A stretch of DNA of 64,000 nt from Rhabditophanes sp. KR3021 (GCA_963281155.1 CAUJLY010000001.1:4278001-4342000); one strand, 5' to 3'; positions 11,222 through 23,857 are shown, numbered from the stretch's first letter. Program-made: numbers and translations. Notes: generated by a model not told the origin, from the sequence alone.

Positions 11222-13373
11222 ATGAAATTACTTTATCTATTGGGAGTCATCGCACTCTTGGCTATTAGCCACGTTCATTGTGAAGAAGAAGAAGCCGTGA
11301 AGGAAAACAAATACGGAACAATTATCGGAATCGATCTAGGAACCACGTATTCTTGTGTTGGGTAAGCCTAAACCTTGATTGAACTAATAACCTTTTAAAA
11401 TAGTGTGTTTAAGAATGGCCGTGTTGAAATCATCGCCAATGATCAAGGAAATAGAATCACCCCTTCATACGTCGCCTTTGCTTCAGAAACTGGAGAGAGA
11501 CTTATCGGAGATGCCGCCAAGAATCAATTGACCTCAAATCCTGAAAATACCATCTTCGACATCAAGCGTTTGGTAGGAAGAGAGTTCACTGACAAGACTG
11601 TCCAATCCGACATGAAATTGTGGCCATTTAAGATTCTTGACAAGAGCAACAAACCCCACGTATCAGTCAAGATTGGAACTGAATCCAAGGTCTTCTCTCC
11701 AGAAGAGATCTCAGCCATGGTTTTGACCAAAATGAAGGAAATCGCCGAAACATACCTCGGAAAGGAAGTCAAGCACGCCGTAGTCACCGTCCCAGCTTAT
11801 TTCAATGATGCCCAAAGACAAGCTACCAAGGATGCCGGAACCATCGCTGGATTGAACATCGTAAGAATCATCAACGAACCAACAGCCGCTGCTATCGCAT
11901 ATGGACTTGACAAGAAGGAGGGAGAAAAGAACATCCTCGTCTTTGATCTCGGAGGTGGTACTTTCGATGTTTCCTTACTTACAATTGATCAAGGAGTGTT
12001 CGAAGTTTTGGCCACATGTACGTTTTTAACTTCGGGACTGCCATCAGGCCCACAAATTACATTTGAGATAGAAAATGCATTCTATTTCAAATTTGCCTTT
12101 AATAACTTTTGAAACAAAACATTTTATTGCAATTATTAATCCAATTTAATTTAGCCGGAGATACCCATTTGGGAGGAGAAGATTTCGATCAACGTGTCAT
12201 GGAATACTTCATCAAGTTGTACAAGAAGAAGTCCGGAAAAGACATCCGTAAAGACAACCGTGCCGTCCAAAAGCTGAGACGTGAAGTCGAAAAGGCCAAG
12301 CGTGCTCTCTCAGTCCAACACCAAGTCAAGGTTGAAGTTGAATCACTTTTCGATGGAGAAGACTTCTCAGAAACCCTGACCCGTTCTAAGTTCGAAGAGT
12401 TGAACATGGACCTCTTCCGTGCCACCATGAAACCAGTCCAAAAGGTTCTCGACGACGCTGACTTGAAGAAAGAAGATGTCCACGAAATCGTACTCGTAGG
12501 AGGGTCTACCCGTATTCCAAAGGTTCAACAACTCATCAAGGACTTCTTCAACGGAAAAGAGCCATCAAGAGGAGTCAATCCAGATGAAGCCGTCGCTTAT
12601 GGAGCCGCTGTTCAAGGAGGAGTTATAGGAGGAGAAGATTCAACCTCAGGAATTGTTCTTCTTGACGTAAATCCCTTGACTTTGGGAATCGAAACCGTCG
12701 GAGGAGTCATGACTAAACTCATCAACCGTAATTCCGTAATCCCTACCAAGAAATCTCAAATCTTCAGTACCGCTGCTGACAACCAACAAAGTGTTACCAT
12801 CAGTGTATTCGAAGGAGAACGTACCCTCGTTAAGGACAACCATAACTTGGGGAAATTCGATCTCACTGGTATCCCCCAGCCCAACGTGGAGTCCCTCAGT
12901 TGGAAGTTACTTTCGAAATCGATGTTAATGGAATCCTCCACGTAACTGCCGAAGACAAGGGAACTGGTAATAAGAATTCCGTCACCATCACCAACGACCA
13001 AAACAGATTGAGCCCAGAAGATATCGAAAAGATGGTCCAAGATGCCGAGAGATTCTCAGAGGAAGATAAGAAGGTTAAGGAAGTCATTGACGCCAGAAAC
13101 GAATTGGAAGGATACGCCTACAACCTCAAGAACCAAATCGGAGACACTGAAAAGTTAGGAGGAAAATTGTCCGATGATGAAAAGGTAACCATCGAAACCG
13201 CTCTTGATCAAGCCATCAACTGGTTGGAGTCCAACAAGGAAGCCACCGTCGAAGACATCCATGCCCAAAAGAAGGATTTGGAAGCCGTCACACAACCAAT
13301 CATTTCCAAGCTTTATCAAGACAGTGGTTCTTCTTCTACCGGAGAAGAGGCTGCCGACAAGGACGAACTTTAA
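11222..13373 (+). CDS. HSPA5: BiP / GRP78, ER Hsp70 chaperone
   Basis: This is the ER-lumen Hsp70 that folds secretory proteins and holds back UPR sensors. Exons are 11222-11361, 11404-12017 and 12155-13373. The protein starts with a signal peptide ([15 protein letters not shown]...HC). The ATPase domain follows, with [13 protein letters not shown] and [12 protein letters not shown], then the substrate-binding domain, and it ends in KDEL for ER retention. Length, about 657 residues, is normal. One base appears to be missing in the C5 run at 12873-12877: the frame shifts from TGIPQP to the one encoding [12 protein letters not shown], so the reading breaks near residue 490. All else is intact, so a sequencing or assembly indel is likely. 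TTTCAG lies directly before the ATG, as for trans-splicing. Confidence 0.95.
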
Positions 13374-14716
13374 ATTGCTTTAAGATTTCACAGTAATAAT
13401 TTATTGTTTATATTTGGGGCAATTTTTGGTCAACCCTTATTTTGTTTGTGTTTATGAGCAAACAATAAGCTCTATTTTATATTGTTTGATTTTTTAGTAA
13501 AAAAAGTGATTCCGTTGATTGGGGTCATAATAAAAAAATTAAAAAAATATTGTTTGTATATTAATTTAAGCAAATCAACGATTAAAATAACCAGATTAGG
13601 AATACACCTTTCCAGGCTGCTTTCTTCATAATTGCCTTGCAGACGGCCTAACCAAATGAAATTTTAACTTTCTGCATAAGAGCGTTGCTTAATGTAAACC
13701 TATTTTGACACTTATAAACATAGTACAAAAAATATTTTTTAGCACTTGTGGTCTTTCCTTATTAGTTATCCTAGCGAGCGAACCCCGTGAGCCCTTGATT
13801 TTATAATTATGCCATTAGACTCAGTTTTTTCATAACATCAGTTTAAGACTCATTCCCGAAGCAATATATATTTTATAAAAATTCTGTTAATGCAGTTTGA
13901 AAGCCACGGTTTTTTTACCAAAATCATCAAACAGATCTTCGATATCTCTTTTCTGCTGGGCAGGGAAGGCATTTAAATTTTTCACGAAAAAAATATTACG
14001 GACTAATTTACGGAAATTCAGGTTTAACTATAAGAAAATTTTGCAAAATTGTTATGAATACATTAGATTCAAAATATTATCCTCATCCAAATTAAAGGCG
14101 ACTCGGATGTTTTCTTTCTAAATAAATTATTTCTTAAAGAGCAAAGCGTCAAGTTTCGAAGGATATCCAGTTTTGGTAACTAATTTAAAAGGAATGTACC
14201 CACAAATCTCCTTATTTCTTATCATAAATAACTCCACACAACGCCTATTTTAACCCATTGCCTAAGTGAGCCCTATAAATTAAATATAGGAAATAATTAA
14301 ATAACTGCAGTGTTTAACTCCGAATTGGCAGAGTCAATTTTGCTTGGATTTCCAATAAGAACAAATGATTTATGGTTTGAATCCTAAATCAAGAATACAC
14401 TTATGATATAATCTTAAATCGTTTATACCCAAATCATCAATTCTGCACTCCGCTGAAAAAAGCCCATATAACCCGTATTTATTTAACAAAAACATACTCA
14501 AAAATAGTTTCTCTGTGAAAGATTATTAAAAAAGTTGTCATCAAATATAAAATTAAAGTAAATAAAATTAAATGATAAAAAATTGCGATTACATGCCCAT
14601 TGATAAGAATAATGTATACCATCAATCATAAATACTTATTACCATTTTAATGGTTCCACTGAATTAATGTGTATTACTCATTTACTACTAATTTGCATTT
14701 TTCAATTATTTTTATT
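13374..14716. other. Intergenic: BiP 3' UTR, repeat copy 1, upstream of next gene
   Basis: AATAAAA near 13529 is a likely BiP polyadenylation signal. The middle is occupied by dispersed-repeat copy 1 (listed separately). From about 14030 to 14716 the sequence is AT-rich with no gene I can support. Confidence 0.5.
13575..14027 (-). repeat. Dispersed repeat, copy 1, with a conserved coding-like tail
   Basis: This is related to the inverted sequence at 24354-24840 over nearly its whole length; for example both carry GACTCAGTTTT, TTATCCTAGCGAGCGA and TTGTACTATGTTTATAAGTGT in opposite orientation. On the minus strand 14027-13887 reads as an open frame of 46 codons that ends in QQKRDIEDLFDDFGKKTVAF and a stop. 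The counterpart in copy 2 keeps FRKLV and EQQKRDIE. The frame therefore probably belongs to a protein once carried by the element. I do not recognise the protein. Confidence 0.72.
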
Positions 14717-16255
14717 ATGCTAGAAATTATTAGAAGTGTATTTAACCAATACTATCTATTTCGAGAAATTATAGAAGATATTGAGGCGTTAGAGAAGTTG
14801 AAATTCATTGATCCTTTTTTATATTCAAAGCTCAATTTAGCTTCTATTCATAGAGAAGAAGAATCAAAAAACATTTTGCTAGATTTTTCCTTTGACAATG
14901 AGACAGTTTTGTGTTCAATATCAGGAAATAAGAGAAAGCCAACTAATGATAAGGAATCTTTTAATAGTGAACTAAAAGATTGTCATTACATGATGTTTAG
15001 TAATATTTTACAATTACGCATAAATTATATTACGCGCAAACTGATGACTTATGAACACCTTCAGTCAATTACATCTGTCGTCCAAATGATTCTGGATAGA
15101 TTTTTACAGTTAGATACAATTCTACTTAAAGATTACGTGAATGAGACTGAAACCATACATAATTTTATTCCGTCCAATTACATATTTAACACTTACAACA
15201 TTCTTAGTCAACTCAAGTCTAAGTCTATTCACACAATATCATCTTTAAAATGGTGTGAAATTTCTAAGAATAATGCCTTCTTTGAATTCATGCCAAATCT
15301 AAAACACCTTGAAGTTAGTGATCTTAATATAATTCCAAACTCGTTGAACACTGAAGACAATGAAATAGAAAATATCCACAACACTGATCATGTTAAAATT
15401 GCAAGTATGTTCAACATTGGACTAAATAATATTGCTAATATACTCAATAACCGAAGCGATTGTTCCATACTTTTGGATTTTGGAGGTAGTAAAATGGAAG
15501 ATGCACAACCAAAACTATTATTTCAAATGCCAATAAGTAATGTTGGTGTACGATTAAGAAATAGTAATTTGTCAAATATGTTGCAATATCCCAATATAAT
15601 TGAATTTGGAATGACAAGTTGTAGAAACTACAAGTTGGAACCAATTATTTCAATTTCAAATCGGTTGGAAAAACTGGAATTAGTAGTTGCTCCTAATTGT
15701 GCTGAAAATATTAAAAATTTACTCAGAATGACAAAAGATTTACCCCATTTAAGGATTCTTTTTGTTGAATGCAAAAATTATATGTGCGACGAGGCATTCA
15801 TTGAAGTAATCAATAAGCGTATTACGATATTTAAGGCAAAATCATGGTCAATCGAGGAGCACTTGTGGAGAAAACTCAGTACATTTACCAAATTAAAAGC
15901 TCTGACATTTATCAAAGCATCAACCTTACCATTACCATCCACTTATTTCACGAATTTTGAATCTTTGGAGTATTTGAACCATTCCTGTAATTATTATGTT
16001 GAATTTATGTATCCAAAAAGTTTAAAAGTTTTGGTAATTGACTGTAATGGAAAAGAAAAAAGTAGCATCGAAAGCTATTTGTACCAAACTCAGGAAATTA
16101 ACGAGAACGAACACAAATGCGACTTGGTAAAATCGAAGTTCAAGTTCAGCATTACACACAAACGATACTTCCGCTCAGTTACAAAAGTAATATGCTACAA
16201 CAATATCTTCGATTTGGAAAAGGCTGAATACTATGGAAGAATAATGAAAATATAA
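14717..16255 (+). CDS. Uncharacterised intronless protein, possibly LRR-like
   Basis: I do not recognise this gene. One uninterrupted frame of 512 codons starts at the ATG at 14717. An upstream GTG-initiated extension is unlikely in a eukaryote. The second half has irregular leucine-rich periodicity (MPNLKHLEVSDLNII; RLEKLELVVAPN; LKALTFIKASTLPLP; FESLEYLNHSC), as in F-box/LRR-type proteins of nematodes, but no clear F-box is visible. There is no signal peptide or convincing membrane segment. Confidence 0.6.
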   Translation: MLEIIRSVFNQYYLFREIIEDIEALEKLKFIDPFLYSKLNLASIHREEESKNILLDFSFDNETVLCSISGNKRKPTNDKESFNSELKDCHYMMFSNILQLRINYITRKLMTYEHLQSITSVVQMILDRFLQLDTILLKDYVNETETIHNFIPSNYIFNTYNILSQLKSKSIHTISSLKWCEISKNNAFFEFMPNLKHLEVSDLNIIPNSLNTEDNEIENIHNTDHVKIASMFNIGLNNIANILNNRSDCSILLDFGGSKMEDAQPKLLFQMPISNVGVRLRNSNLSNMLQYPNIIEFGMTSCRNYKLEPIISISNRLEKLELVVAPNCAENIKNLLRMTKDLPHLRILFVECKNYMCDEAFIEVINKRITIFKAKSWSIEEHLWRKLSTFTKLKALTFIKASTLPLPSTYFTNFESLEYLNHSCNYYVEFMYPKSLKVLVIDCNGKEKSSIESYLYQTQEINENEHKCDLVKSKFKFSITHKRYFRSVTKVICYNNIFDLEKAEYYGRIMKI

Positions 16256-16361
16256 ACAGCTAAATGAATCTGTAAAAATAAATATCGAGATAAATCCACG
16301 AAATATAAATAAAGGAATTTATAATTAACAATAAGTGAAAATATTTTATTAAAAAGACTAT

Positions 16362-17960
16362 TTAATTTTTATACCATAATGCACATAAAGTTTTTACATT
16401 ATCTTTTTTATCGTGTTTGACGGTAAACTTTCCATAGGCATATAACGAAATTTGAATAGAACTAACTTTTAGTTCGATCTTGACATTTCCTTTATCATCT
16501 TGATTAAATTTGAAGCCTTCGACATTGAATAAATAAGTGCCATTGATTGTTTTCTTCAGAGTAGCATTCGGCCAGCAAGTTGCTTTATTTTCTTTAAAAG
16601 ACTCAACAATAAGATGGGTCGATGTAACTTTTTGGTTATTTTCGATATATTGAGCAACAAATTCGTCATTTGCATCTTTCATCAACTCAGTACGTCTTCC
16701 ATCAGATGAAATAACAAGGATTTGTTCATTACTGCCATGGATTTCTGTTGTCTTGTTCTTTACATCAAAAACAATTCTCCATTTATCGTTGTAGTATAAT
16801 GTAAAAATGTCTTCCATTGCGAAATAGTAAAAATGGTATTCACTGTCTTTTTCAATCCAATGAAAATCCCGATTTGAGTATTCGTAATGCAAGCAACCAC
16901 ATGGCATCTCGATGAATTTTGTACTATCTTGGCCATCTGAGAAATAAGTCGTGCATTTGCCATCTTTATCAGATTTATAATCAATTTTTTCCATGAAACC
17001 ATTTACCTCATCACTTCCAGACATATTCCTTGACTTTCTTCCTTCTAATAAACGTTTCCCATCATCTACTTCCGTTTCAAGTTCTTTGATTTTCTTATTT
17101 TGCCGCTCAACTTGCATTTGAAGTTCCGAATTGACCAATCGTTCGTTACAAATCATCACAGACCTATCATTTGCAGTCTTGGTAAGTTCTTCATTACTAT
17201 ACATCAGCATTTGGTTTTGTTCTTTTAAGCTTTTGATTTTATCTTTTAGTTGGTTAATTTGCTTTGCAGCTACTACCTTTTGTTCTTCGGCGAGTTTTCT
17301 ATCAGAATCAAAACGTAGACGGTAATTATTCATCGCATCCTCTCTTCTTTTAAAATCCCTTTCTTTTATCTCCAAATGCTAAAATATGAATGTATTTTGT
17401 ATGCTTCCAATATTTAGCTTACCATTTTTTGACGATGATTTAGTTGTGTAGAAGCATAATCCATCTCCATAATTAAATCGGCCAGTTGGACTTCAAGAGA
17501 TCCCATAATGTTTTTTGACCTAATGTTATTTGAATTGCCTAACATGCTATTTGGTAAATTATCGGATTGAACAATTTGTAAATACTTTCTCAATGAATGT
17601 AATGGATCTACATTTGTAACTCCTACATGTTTTGCATACTTTTCGGTAGAATCATTGACTACCTCAGCTGTGCATAATTCAGATTCCTCCTTAATACCAC
17701 ATAACGACACCCTTTCTTTGTATTTTTCTGTTGATTTGTACCAGCTATCTCCCTCGACTTCTTCTTTGATGATGCTCGATAATGAAGTATCATTTCCGTC
17801 ATTTTCTTCGTTCATGATCAATCGTTCCATTTTTTCAAAATCTGCCGTATCATCCAAAACAATCTGATTTGACATAATCTAAGGAATTTTAACAATACAA
17901 AAGTTTGATACTTACATGATCATTATCAATATTTTCTTGATTATCCTCTGGGTCTGTCAT
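16362..17960 (-). CDS. Coiled-coil protein with C-terminal beta-rich domain
   Basis: Three exons (17960-17916, 17878-17423, 17378-16362) join in frame to give 505 residues. The N-terminal 160 residues are acidic and low in complexity. Residues ~165-280 form a coiled coil (KQINQLKDKIKSLKEQNQML; RQNKKIKELETEVDD). The rest is a run of short beta hairpins with D/G turns (GKCTTYFSDGQ; WRIVFDVKNKTTEI; VISSDGRRTELM). That arrangement is reminiscent of the G-box/TCP10 repeats of centriole proteins such as SAS-4/CENPJ. The resemblance is loose and I would not name it on this evidence. Confidence 0.6.
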
Positions 17961-18166
17961 TTCGTGTAAAGCGAGCAACTCTATAGCAAACCAGCTAAAT
18001 TACCTACTTAGATACAATTCAAATTCCCACAACATTGGTATAACGTTTGGATCCCAAGAAGAACATTTAAACTTGAATTTATGCAAAGTTAATATAAAAT
18101 TTATTATAAAGATTTTCTTATGTACAAAATATACTTTATTAAATAGTTTGATCTGTGCAGATTTGT

Positions 18167-21100
18167 TTAAATTGACATTTTTAGTCTTTCAATAAGTTCA
18201 AATGACAGGTTTCTATTTTGGCAAATAATTGCACGAATACGTGCTTTGGCTTCAGCAAAATTATGCTGTAGAGCAATAGTTGAAAAGTAAAATTTAAGAG
18301 CACGATCATTGTCACCTAATGAGGCATAGATATTAGCCAAGGTGAAATGAATAGAAGTCAAATCCTGAGAATATTCTAAGGCTCTGCCGCCAACATACAA
18401 TGCACTATGAAGAAATCCTGCTTGGTGATAAATATTTGCCATATTGATAAGTGCCACATCCTATAATGTTTTAAAAAAATTATAGATATAAGAATGTGTA
18501 GATTAAATAATAGATAAGTATAAAAATGTTATTACTCTCATATTTGCTGGTGCATTTTTAAGAGAATGTCTTAAACAACGAATGGCATTTTGACTGTCTC
18601 CTTTGACTCTCCAGTAAAGAGTGGAGGCAGTTGTCAAAGCCCAATGGACGCCGAATTCTTCTCCGCCAGACACTTGTTCCTGCATATTTGAAACTCTCAT
18701 TGCTAGAGTCAAACGAGCTCCAACATGTTCGATCTTTTCTTTATCATTTCCGAGTGTTCTCAAAGTCTGCAAAATTATGAAAAATAATATGAATCAAAAG
18801 GACTTACATCAGTTAATGCTTTCTCCGGCTTATAAAAGTAAAATTGATCTCGATAATTGTAAGCGGGAAGGTAATCGTGAATTAATTTTGAAGTATCTTC
18901 TTCATTTTCACCAACAAATGAGGGACACTTTGGCTCAAGATTTGAAATACCTAGAACAAAAATGTTGATCAAAACATAAATGAACAATTGAATATGGTTT
19001 CCAACTTTAAATAAATTTTCAAAGGGATAATAATTTTTAAAATCACTTATACAGAAGCTCTATTAAAACATTCGTAGCAAAAAATAAACGAACCTGGCAC
19101 AATCATATTTAAGTCAAGATAATCCTCCAAATTTAATCCTTTGGCAGTGATTGAAACCCAAGTACTAATTGGTTGGTCAAAATTGATCGGATTCGAATTG
19201 TGCATGTAGCAAAAATCATTTAAATTGTCTTCATTAGTTGGAAGTTTAAAGTAGTTAAGTCCTTTTTTAACTTGATCTTTCGAAGGTTCAGGTATCTTCG
19301 CTTGAAATTTCAAATCGTAATTCAAGATATCTCTTCTATCTTTAATTCCCTTTAAACTCGGCATTTCTTTACCATCAGTATTTTTGAAAGTGCCTTGATA
19401 CGATGATTCAGAAACATCTTCGTTTTCTTGTTTCTGAGGGTAATTAATCTCTACTTCATGAAACTTGTCTGATTCTTTGAGAGCGTAATCCAAATTAAGA
19501 TAGTGCTTTGTTTGATTGAATCCGCCGTTTTCTAATGATATCTCAATTGCTGCCTTTGAATTTATATCAAGTAATGATTCTTCTGCTTTAATTTTCTTAT
19601 CAATGCTTTTGGAAGCTGCCCCTAAGACTGCTAAGCTGATTGGATCCGAAACCATCAATGTTTTGTCATCAACATTGTGTACAGATTTTGTGGAAGGTAA
19701 AATGAGATACGCAAATATAAATTGGGCTGGCAATTTGATGCTAGTATTATTGTTTCCAGTGCATGCCTGATATGGCTCCTGCTTAGAATTAATGCAAACA
19801 TAATTATTTTTTACATATTTTGACGGATTAAGCCAGAAACAGAAAATTTCGTCCAAGTTTTTGCAGCATTGTCTAAAGTATTTCATGGAAGTTTTTAATT
19901 GAACTGTTGGGCTAAGGCATTCTAGCTTTTGCAATAATTTGTATGATTCATCAATCAAAGACCAATGCTTTGTGCTATCTAGCAACATAGCTCTTCTGGC
20001 CGAATTTTTGATCCTTTCGAAATCAGAGTTTTCTCTGAATGCAATTAAATGTACCAAGTTGTAAAGGTACTCATAATATGGATTACTATCTACTAAGTCC
20101 AAAAAATGTGTACTTTTCATTTCATCTAACAAATCTTTGTAATAATCTGTATGCTCTTCGAAATCTGCCAAAAATCCCCTTTGACAGCGCTTTATATTGA
20201 AATATTGATACAATGTAAAACCATCCTCATCTTGATTCTTGTTGTCAATGGATTCTTTCAAACAATTTAGCGCATCGCCTAATTTTCCTCTTGATCTAAA
20301 ATATAGAGCGGCTAAATTGGATACAACCCAGTATGGCTTAATGTAGTTATCTTGCTGAGTTTTTATACGCTGCCCCAATTCTAACAAGGAAATATATTCA
20401 GGTGACAATTTTGCCATTTCATATAATTGGTGTTCGACGTCACTTTCAGGTTTGAATTTGAGTGACAATGCTTCTCGCATGCAAAATGGCTCTGACCAAG
20501 GGAAAGGATGATGATTAGTTTTATTAAGATTCAAGTAATCACTCAAAACCAATGGGATAATTTGTGAAAACTTTTGAGGGCTTGCAACTATTCCGATGCC
20601 TTGAGCAAAAGTTTTATATATTTCCTTTTCACTTTTTAGAATACATTTAATATTTTCGATCAAGTTCAGTGTAGTTTGGTTAGAATCTTCAGAATAATAA
20701 ATGAAATCATCCTTGTAAGGAGTTTTTGCCAATTTCATCTCAATCATATAATCACTCATATCAAGCTTGTGATATTGCTTTAAATGTTCGTAGAATAATT
20801 TTCTATTTTTAGACTCATTTGCAGCAGGTTTCTGATCTGCATATGCAGGATTGATATCTCCTTTTGGAACTGCCGGCGTTTTACTTTTTGCGTAAAACTC
20901 AATAGAAAATTGTTTCATATACTCAGCAAATACAGTTTCATTGTACTTTTTCCAATCATTTGTTTTGCAAGTCATTTTCAGCTTATTATTTGTCCCTTTT
21001 AATGCTTTGCAATTGGCGTTTTCTAATGGTCCATACTTAAAAAAGTCTGCTATTAATTTGTTTTCTAATCTTTGCAATTTAGTCATCATGTTTTGAGAAA

Positions 21101-22379
21101 TCTTGCTTTTTAAATCTTTTACCAGTGTTAACTTTTCCTGTAACGAGTCTGTTGTTAATAGCGCTAAAAATTATATTTCGATTTTGTGTTTTTAATTTTT
21201 AGTGAAAGATGCTTCACGCCAATTTTGTCGATAATATGACTTCAGAATTTGTTTATAACATAGCTTAAAGATGATTTGTCATTGCATTCTTATTTCGGCA
21301 AGACTAATGCACGTTATTAATATTTATATTGCTCTCTATATTAATCTTAATATTTTAAACTAATAAGGTCAACCTCACAGCGTTTATTTTACTAAAAGAA
21401 GGATAAGAAATAGCACACAGATGGGCCGAGGAAGCATCTTATGAAGCTACAGGAGTTACACCAGTGGTGATTACTAGAGCATTGCATTTGGGAAAATAGT
21501 AAGTGAAGATGATGACAGTGTGGATCAAGCTGTTCCTGTAAAAATGTTGAATGGAAGGGCAGATGGAGAATGTATTTCTTCTAAAGAATTGACTTAAAAC
21601 CTAGGGTACATTCTTACCGAGTATTTTGGTGTCCAAGTTAAAAATGTCGATCATGGAAAATGCTCTTTTCAGGAAGTATACAAGCTTTCACTTGATAGTG
21701 CTCATCTAATTGATCGACTTATAATTGAGAAGATGTTTGCCGTTAAAGAGGTAATTCCTTCTGAGTTTTAATATATTTTTCTATTTTATCATTTAATCGT
21801 TCATACCTTGTAACGATCGTAGGTCGTGAAAATTTGCATCAAATTGCGATGTGTGCTTTCTAACGCAGCCTTAACTTTAATATGGCATTTGGCATAAGCG
21901 TATTTTTTTTTGATTTCATTATCATCAGGTTTACGAACAAGGGCAGCTTCAAATGTTGCTAGTGCCTGCTTATGTTGTCCAGCTCCTAGCAATGCAAATC
22001 CATAGTCGGAATGTTCACTTGGCACTAAATCTTTAGATATTATGCAATGTTCATCTGTTTTTCTTATTTGATCCTCTAAACCTGGATTATCCCTATGCAA
22101 GTTGTCTTGTATTTCATTCTAGAATTAATATATTAAATGAAAGAGTTTCGAAATTACCTCTTCTTGTTTAACTTGAATTTCAGTCTTTAAAATTAAGTCA
22201 ACGTTATCAATTTGTTCTTGCAATTGATGTAATGAGTTTTGTATTTTTATTTGATACGGAGAATTAGCAAAAGGCTGTATTACCGGATCATCCGGTATTA
22301 CCTTCCAATAAGTAACAGATGTCACAAATGTTATTTGACAAAACAATAAATAAATAAGGCGTTGGAATGTATATTTCAT
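18167..22379 (-). CDS. TTC17: Tetratricopeptide repeat protein 17
   Basis: Six exons give about 1,080 residues: 22379-22158, 22118-21807, 21137-19094, 18950-18808, 18766-18536 and 18460-18167. The family acts in actin organisation and ciliogenesis. After a signal-like N-terminus comes a family motif, SVTYWKVIPDDPVIQPF. TPR-like units follow (DYGFALLGAGQHKQALATFE; ALTTASTLYWRVKGDSQNAI). The C-terminal block ALINMANIYHQAGFLHSALY plus HFTLANIYASLGDNDRALKF closely matches vertebrate TTC17. The ATG follows an AAAG acceptor. Intron 2 (21806-21138) contains antisense endonuclease relic D. Confidence 0.88.
21420..21771 (+). pseudogene. GIY-YIG relic D (C-terminal part)
   Basis: This lies in the second intron of TTC17, antisense to it. 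After an in-frame stop the frame reads GYILTEYFGVQVKNVDHGKC, then QEVYKLSLDSAHLIDRLIIE and KMFAVKEVIPSEF. This is clearly homologous to the end of relic B, covering the catalytic Glu, the Asn and the following helices. The 5' half (WAEEASYEATGVTPVVITRA) is broken by stops, and no YIG motif is left. Confidence 0.68.
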
Positions 22380-22929
22380 CTTTAATAGTAATTAATAGTG
22401 ATCAATATTTAATACTTAATAATCTTTATTTAGCTAATTTTCATTAGTGCATGTAAGATATAAATATTGAGCTTTAAAAGGCACTTAAACTGATTTAAAT
22501 CTGATCTGGCGTCAGCGCGTTAAGACACCAAATCAAAAATGGTGGAATAAAGTTTATTCATGTATATTATATGTAGTTTATCCGAAGATCTTAAAAAAGG
22601 AAGTCGTATTGTATTAAATGTGTTAGGAAATCGATATGTAACAGCAATGACCTTCTTTAATTATAAGTCAAAATGCATTCAAACTGTATAGAAATTATAT
22701 TGCTCCAATGACCTATTTATATAGACAACACTTTAAATACAAATTTATTGTTAAATTTTTTGCAAAAGATAGCAACAACTATTATTTGATAGAATCTAAG
22801 GTTTATTGTTTAAATTTATTAACATGAGTCAAAACATCTTGAAATTTTTCACGTTCTTTACCTGAAATGTCTTGATTAGAAACAACGTTTTTGGAAAAAA
22901 TGAGTCTGCCTTGACTGTATCGTGGCATT

Positions 22930-23857
22930 AGATAGTTTTTGTTTTGACAGTTACGATTACGATGAGACAACAATACTTTTGAAGAAAAGCCAAAGAAAGG
23001 CCAAGATTAGACGTGGCACCAAGTCTAACCAGAGCCGACACCAACTATCCTCCATACAAGGAACCATTTCAAACATTGCATCGCTCAATCTCATCCTGAA
23101 CTTACAAATCGGGTATCCAAATTTTTGTTATTGGGAGACGAAGACACAGTCGAAGTATTGGGAAATGCCTTTTACAATGATCTTGTCAAAGAGCACGAAG
23201 TCTACGAAATTGTGAAAACTTCACCATAAAGCAACACCAATTCGACCGGTAAAATCAAATGTCCTGCAAAAGGATGTAGCTTTGGAACTGGCAATCCATT
23301 GCAAGTCACAAGACTGTGCTCAATTAAAGAAGAAATGCAAGAAGCGCTTTGAAAAAGATCAACAATTGGATAAAGATGGCAAATTATGGAAGAAATTGAT
23401 GGAAAAGCTTAAGAAGGCTAGAACTCGGAAGACGTCCAACAATAAGCAATCTACCTACATCTTATTGGACGTTCCTACTGGTGCTAAATTGGATCAACTA
23501 TCCCTCGCTGAATTTAAGAAGTTAATCTTTTACGTCGGAGTTTCGTGTAGAATGAAATTAAGATTAAACGATTATGCCTCCAAAACCAGGCGTGACATGG
23601 CACAATACATTCCGCTAGATCCAAAAAGTAAAACAAAGGTTGTCGCAATCCATCTTGATGATCTCCACTCAAATCAAGCTCTTGGCTTAGAGTATGCTAT
23701 CATGTTTGACATGAGATGTGAGCTAACTAATGTTGATGATTCTGGACAAGCAAATCAAGTGATGTATCTTAGAGATCCTGACATTGTCACGAGAATCAGT
23801 AAATTGGCTCTTAATGAACTCTTTGCCAAAGTCTCTTCTAATGTTTTGTCTTTTTAA
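22930..23857 (+). pseudogene. GIY-YIG endonuclease sequence (relic C), best-preserved nuclease domain
   Basis: The last 217 codons (from about 23207) are open. A Cys-rich lead (IHCKSQDCAQLKKKC) precedes a full GIY-YIG set: STYILLD, KLIFYVGVS, MKLRLNDY, KVVAIHLDDLHSNQALGLEY with the Glu, and ELTNVDDSGQ with the Asn. Upstream, other frames carry coding-like text (HPELTNRVSKFLLLGDEDTV), so the 5' half needs shifts near 23090 and 23205. It lies between FDXR and TTC17, on the strand opposite both. The nuclease domain alone could still fold, but no intact start is visible. Confidence 0.66.

Noticed and set aside
12189..13087. Long minus-strand ORFs opposite BiP
   Set aside because: They mirror the codon-biased BiP exons and have no independent support.
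14360..14390. GGTTTGAATCC resembles a tRNA B box
   Set aside because: No matching A box or acceptor/anticodon stems could be drawn around it.
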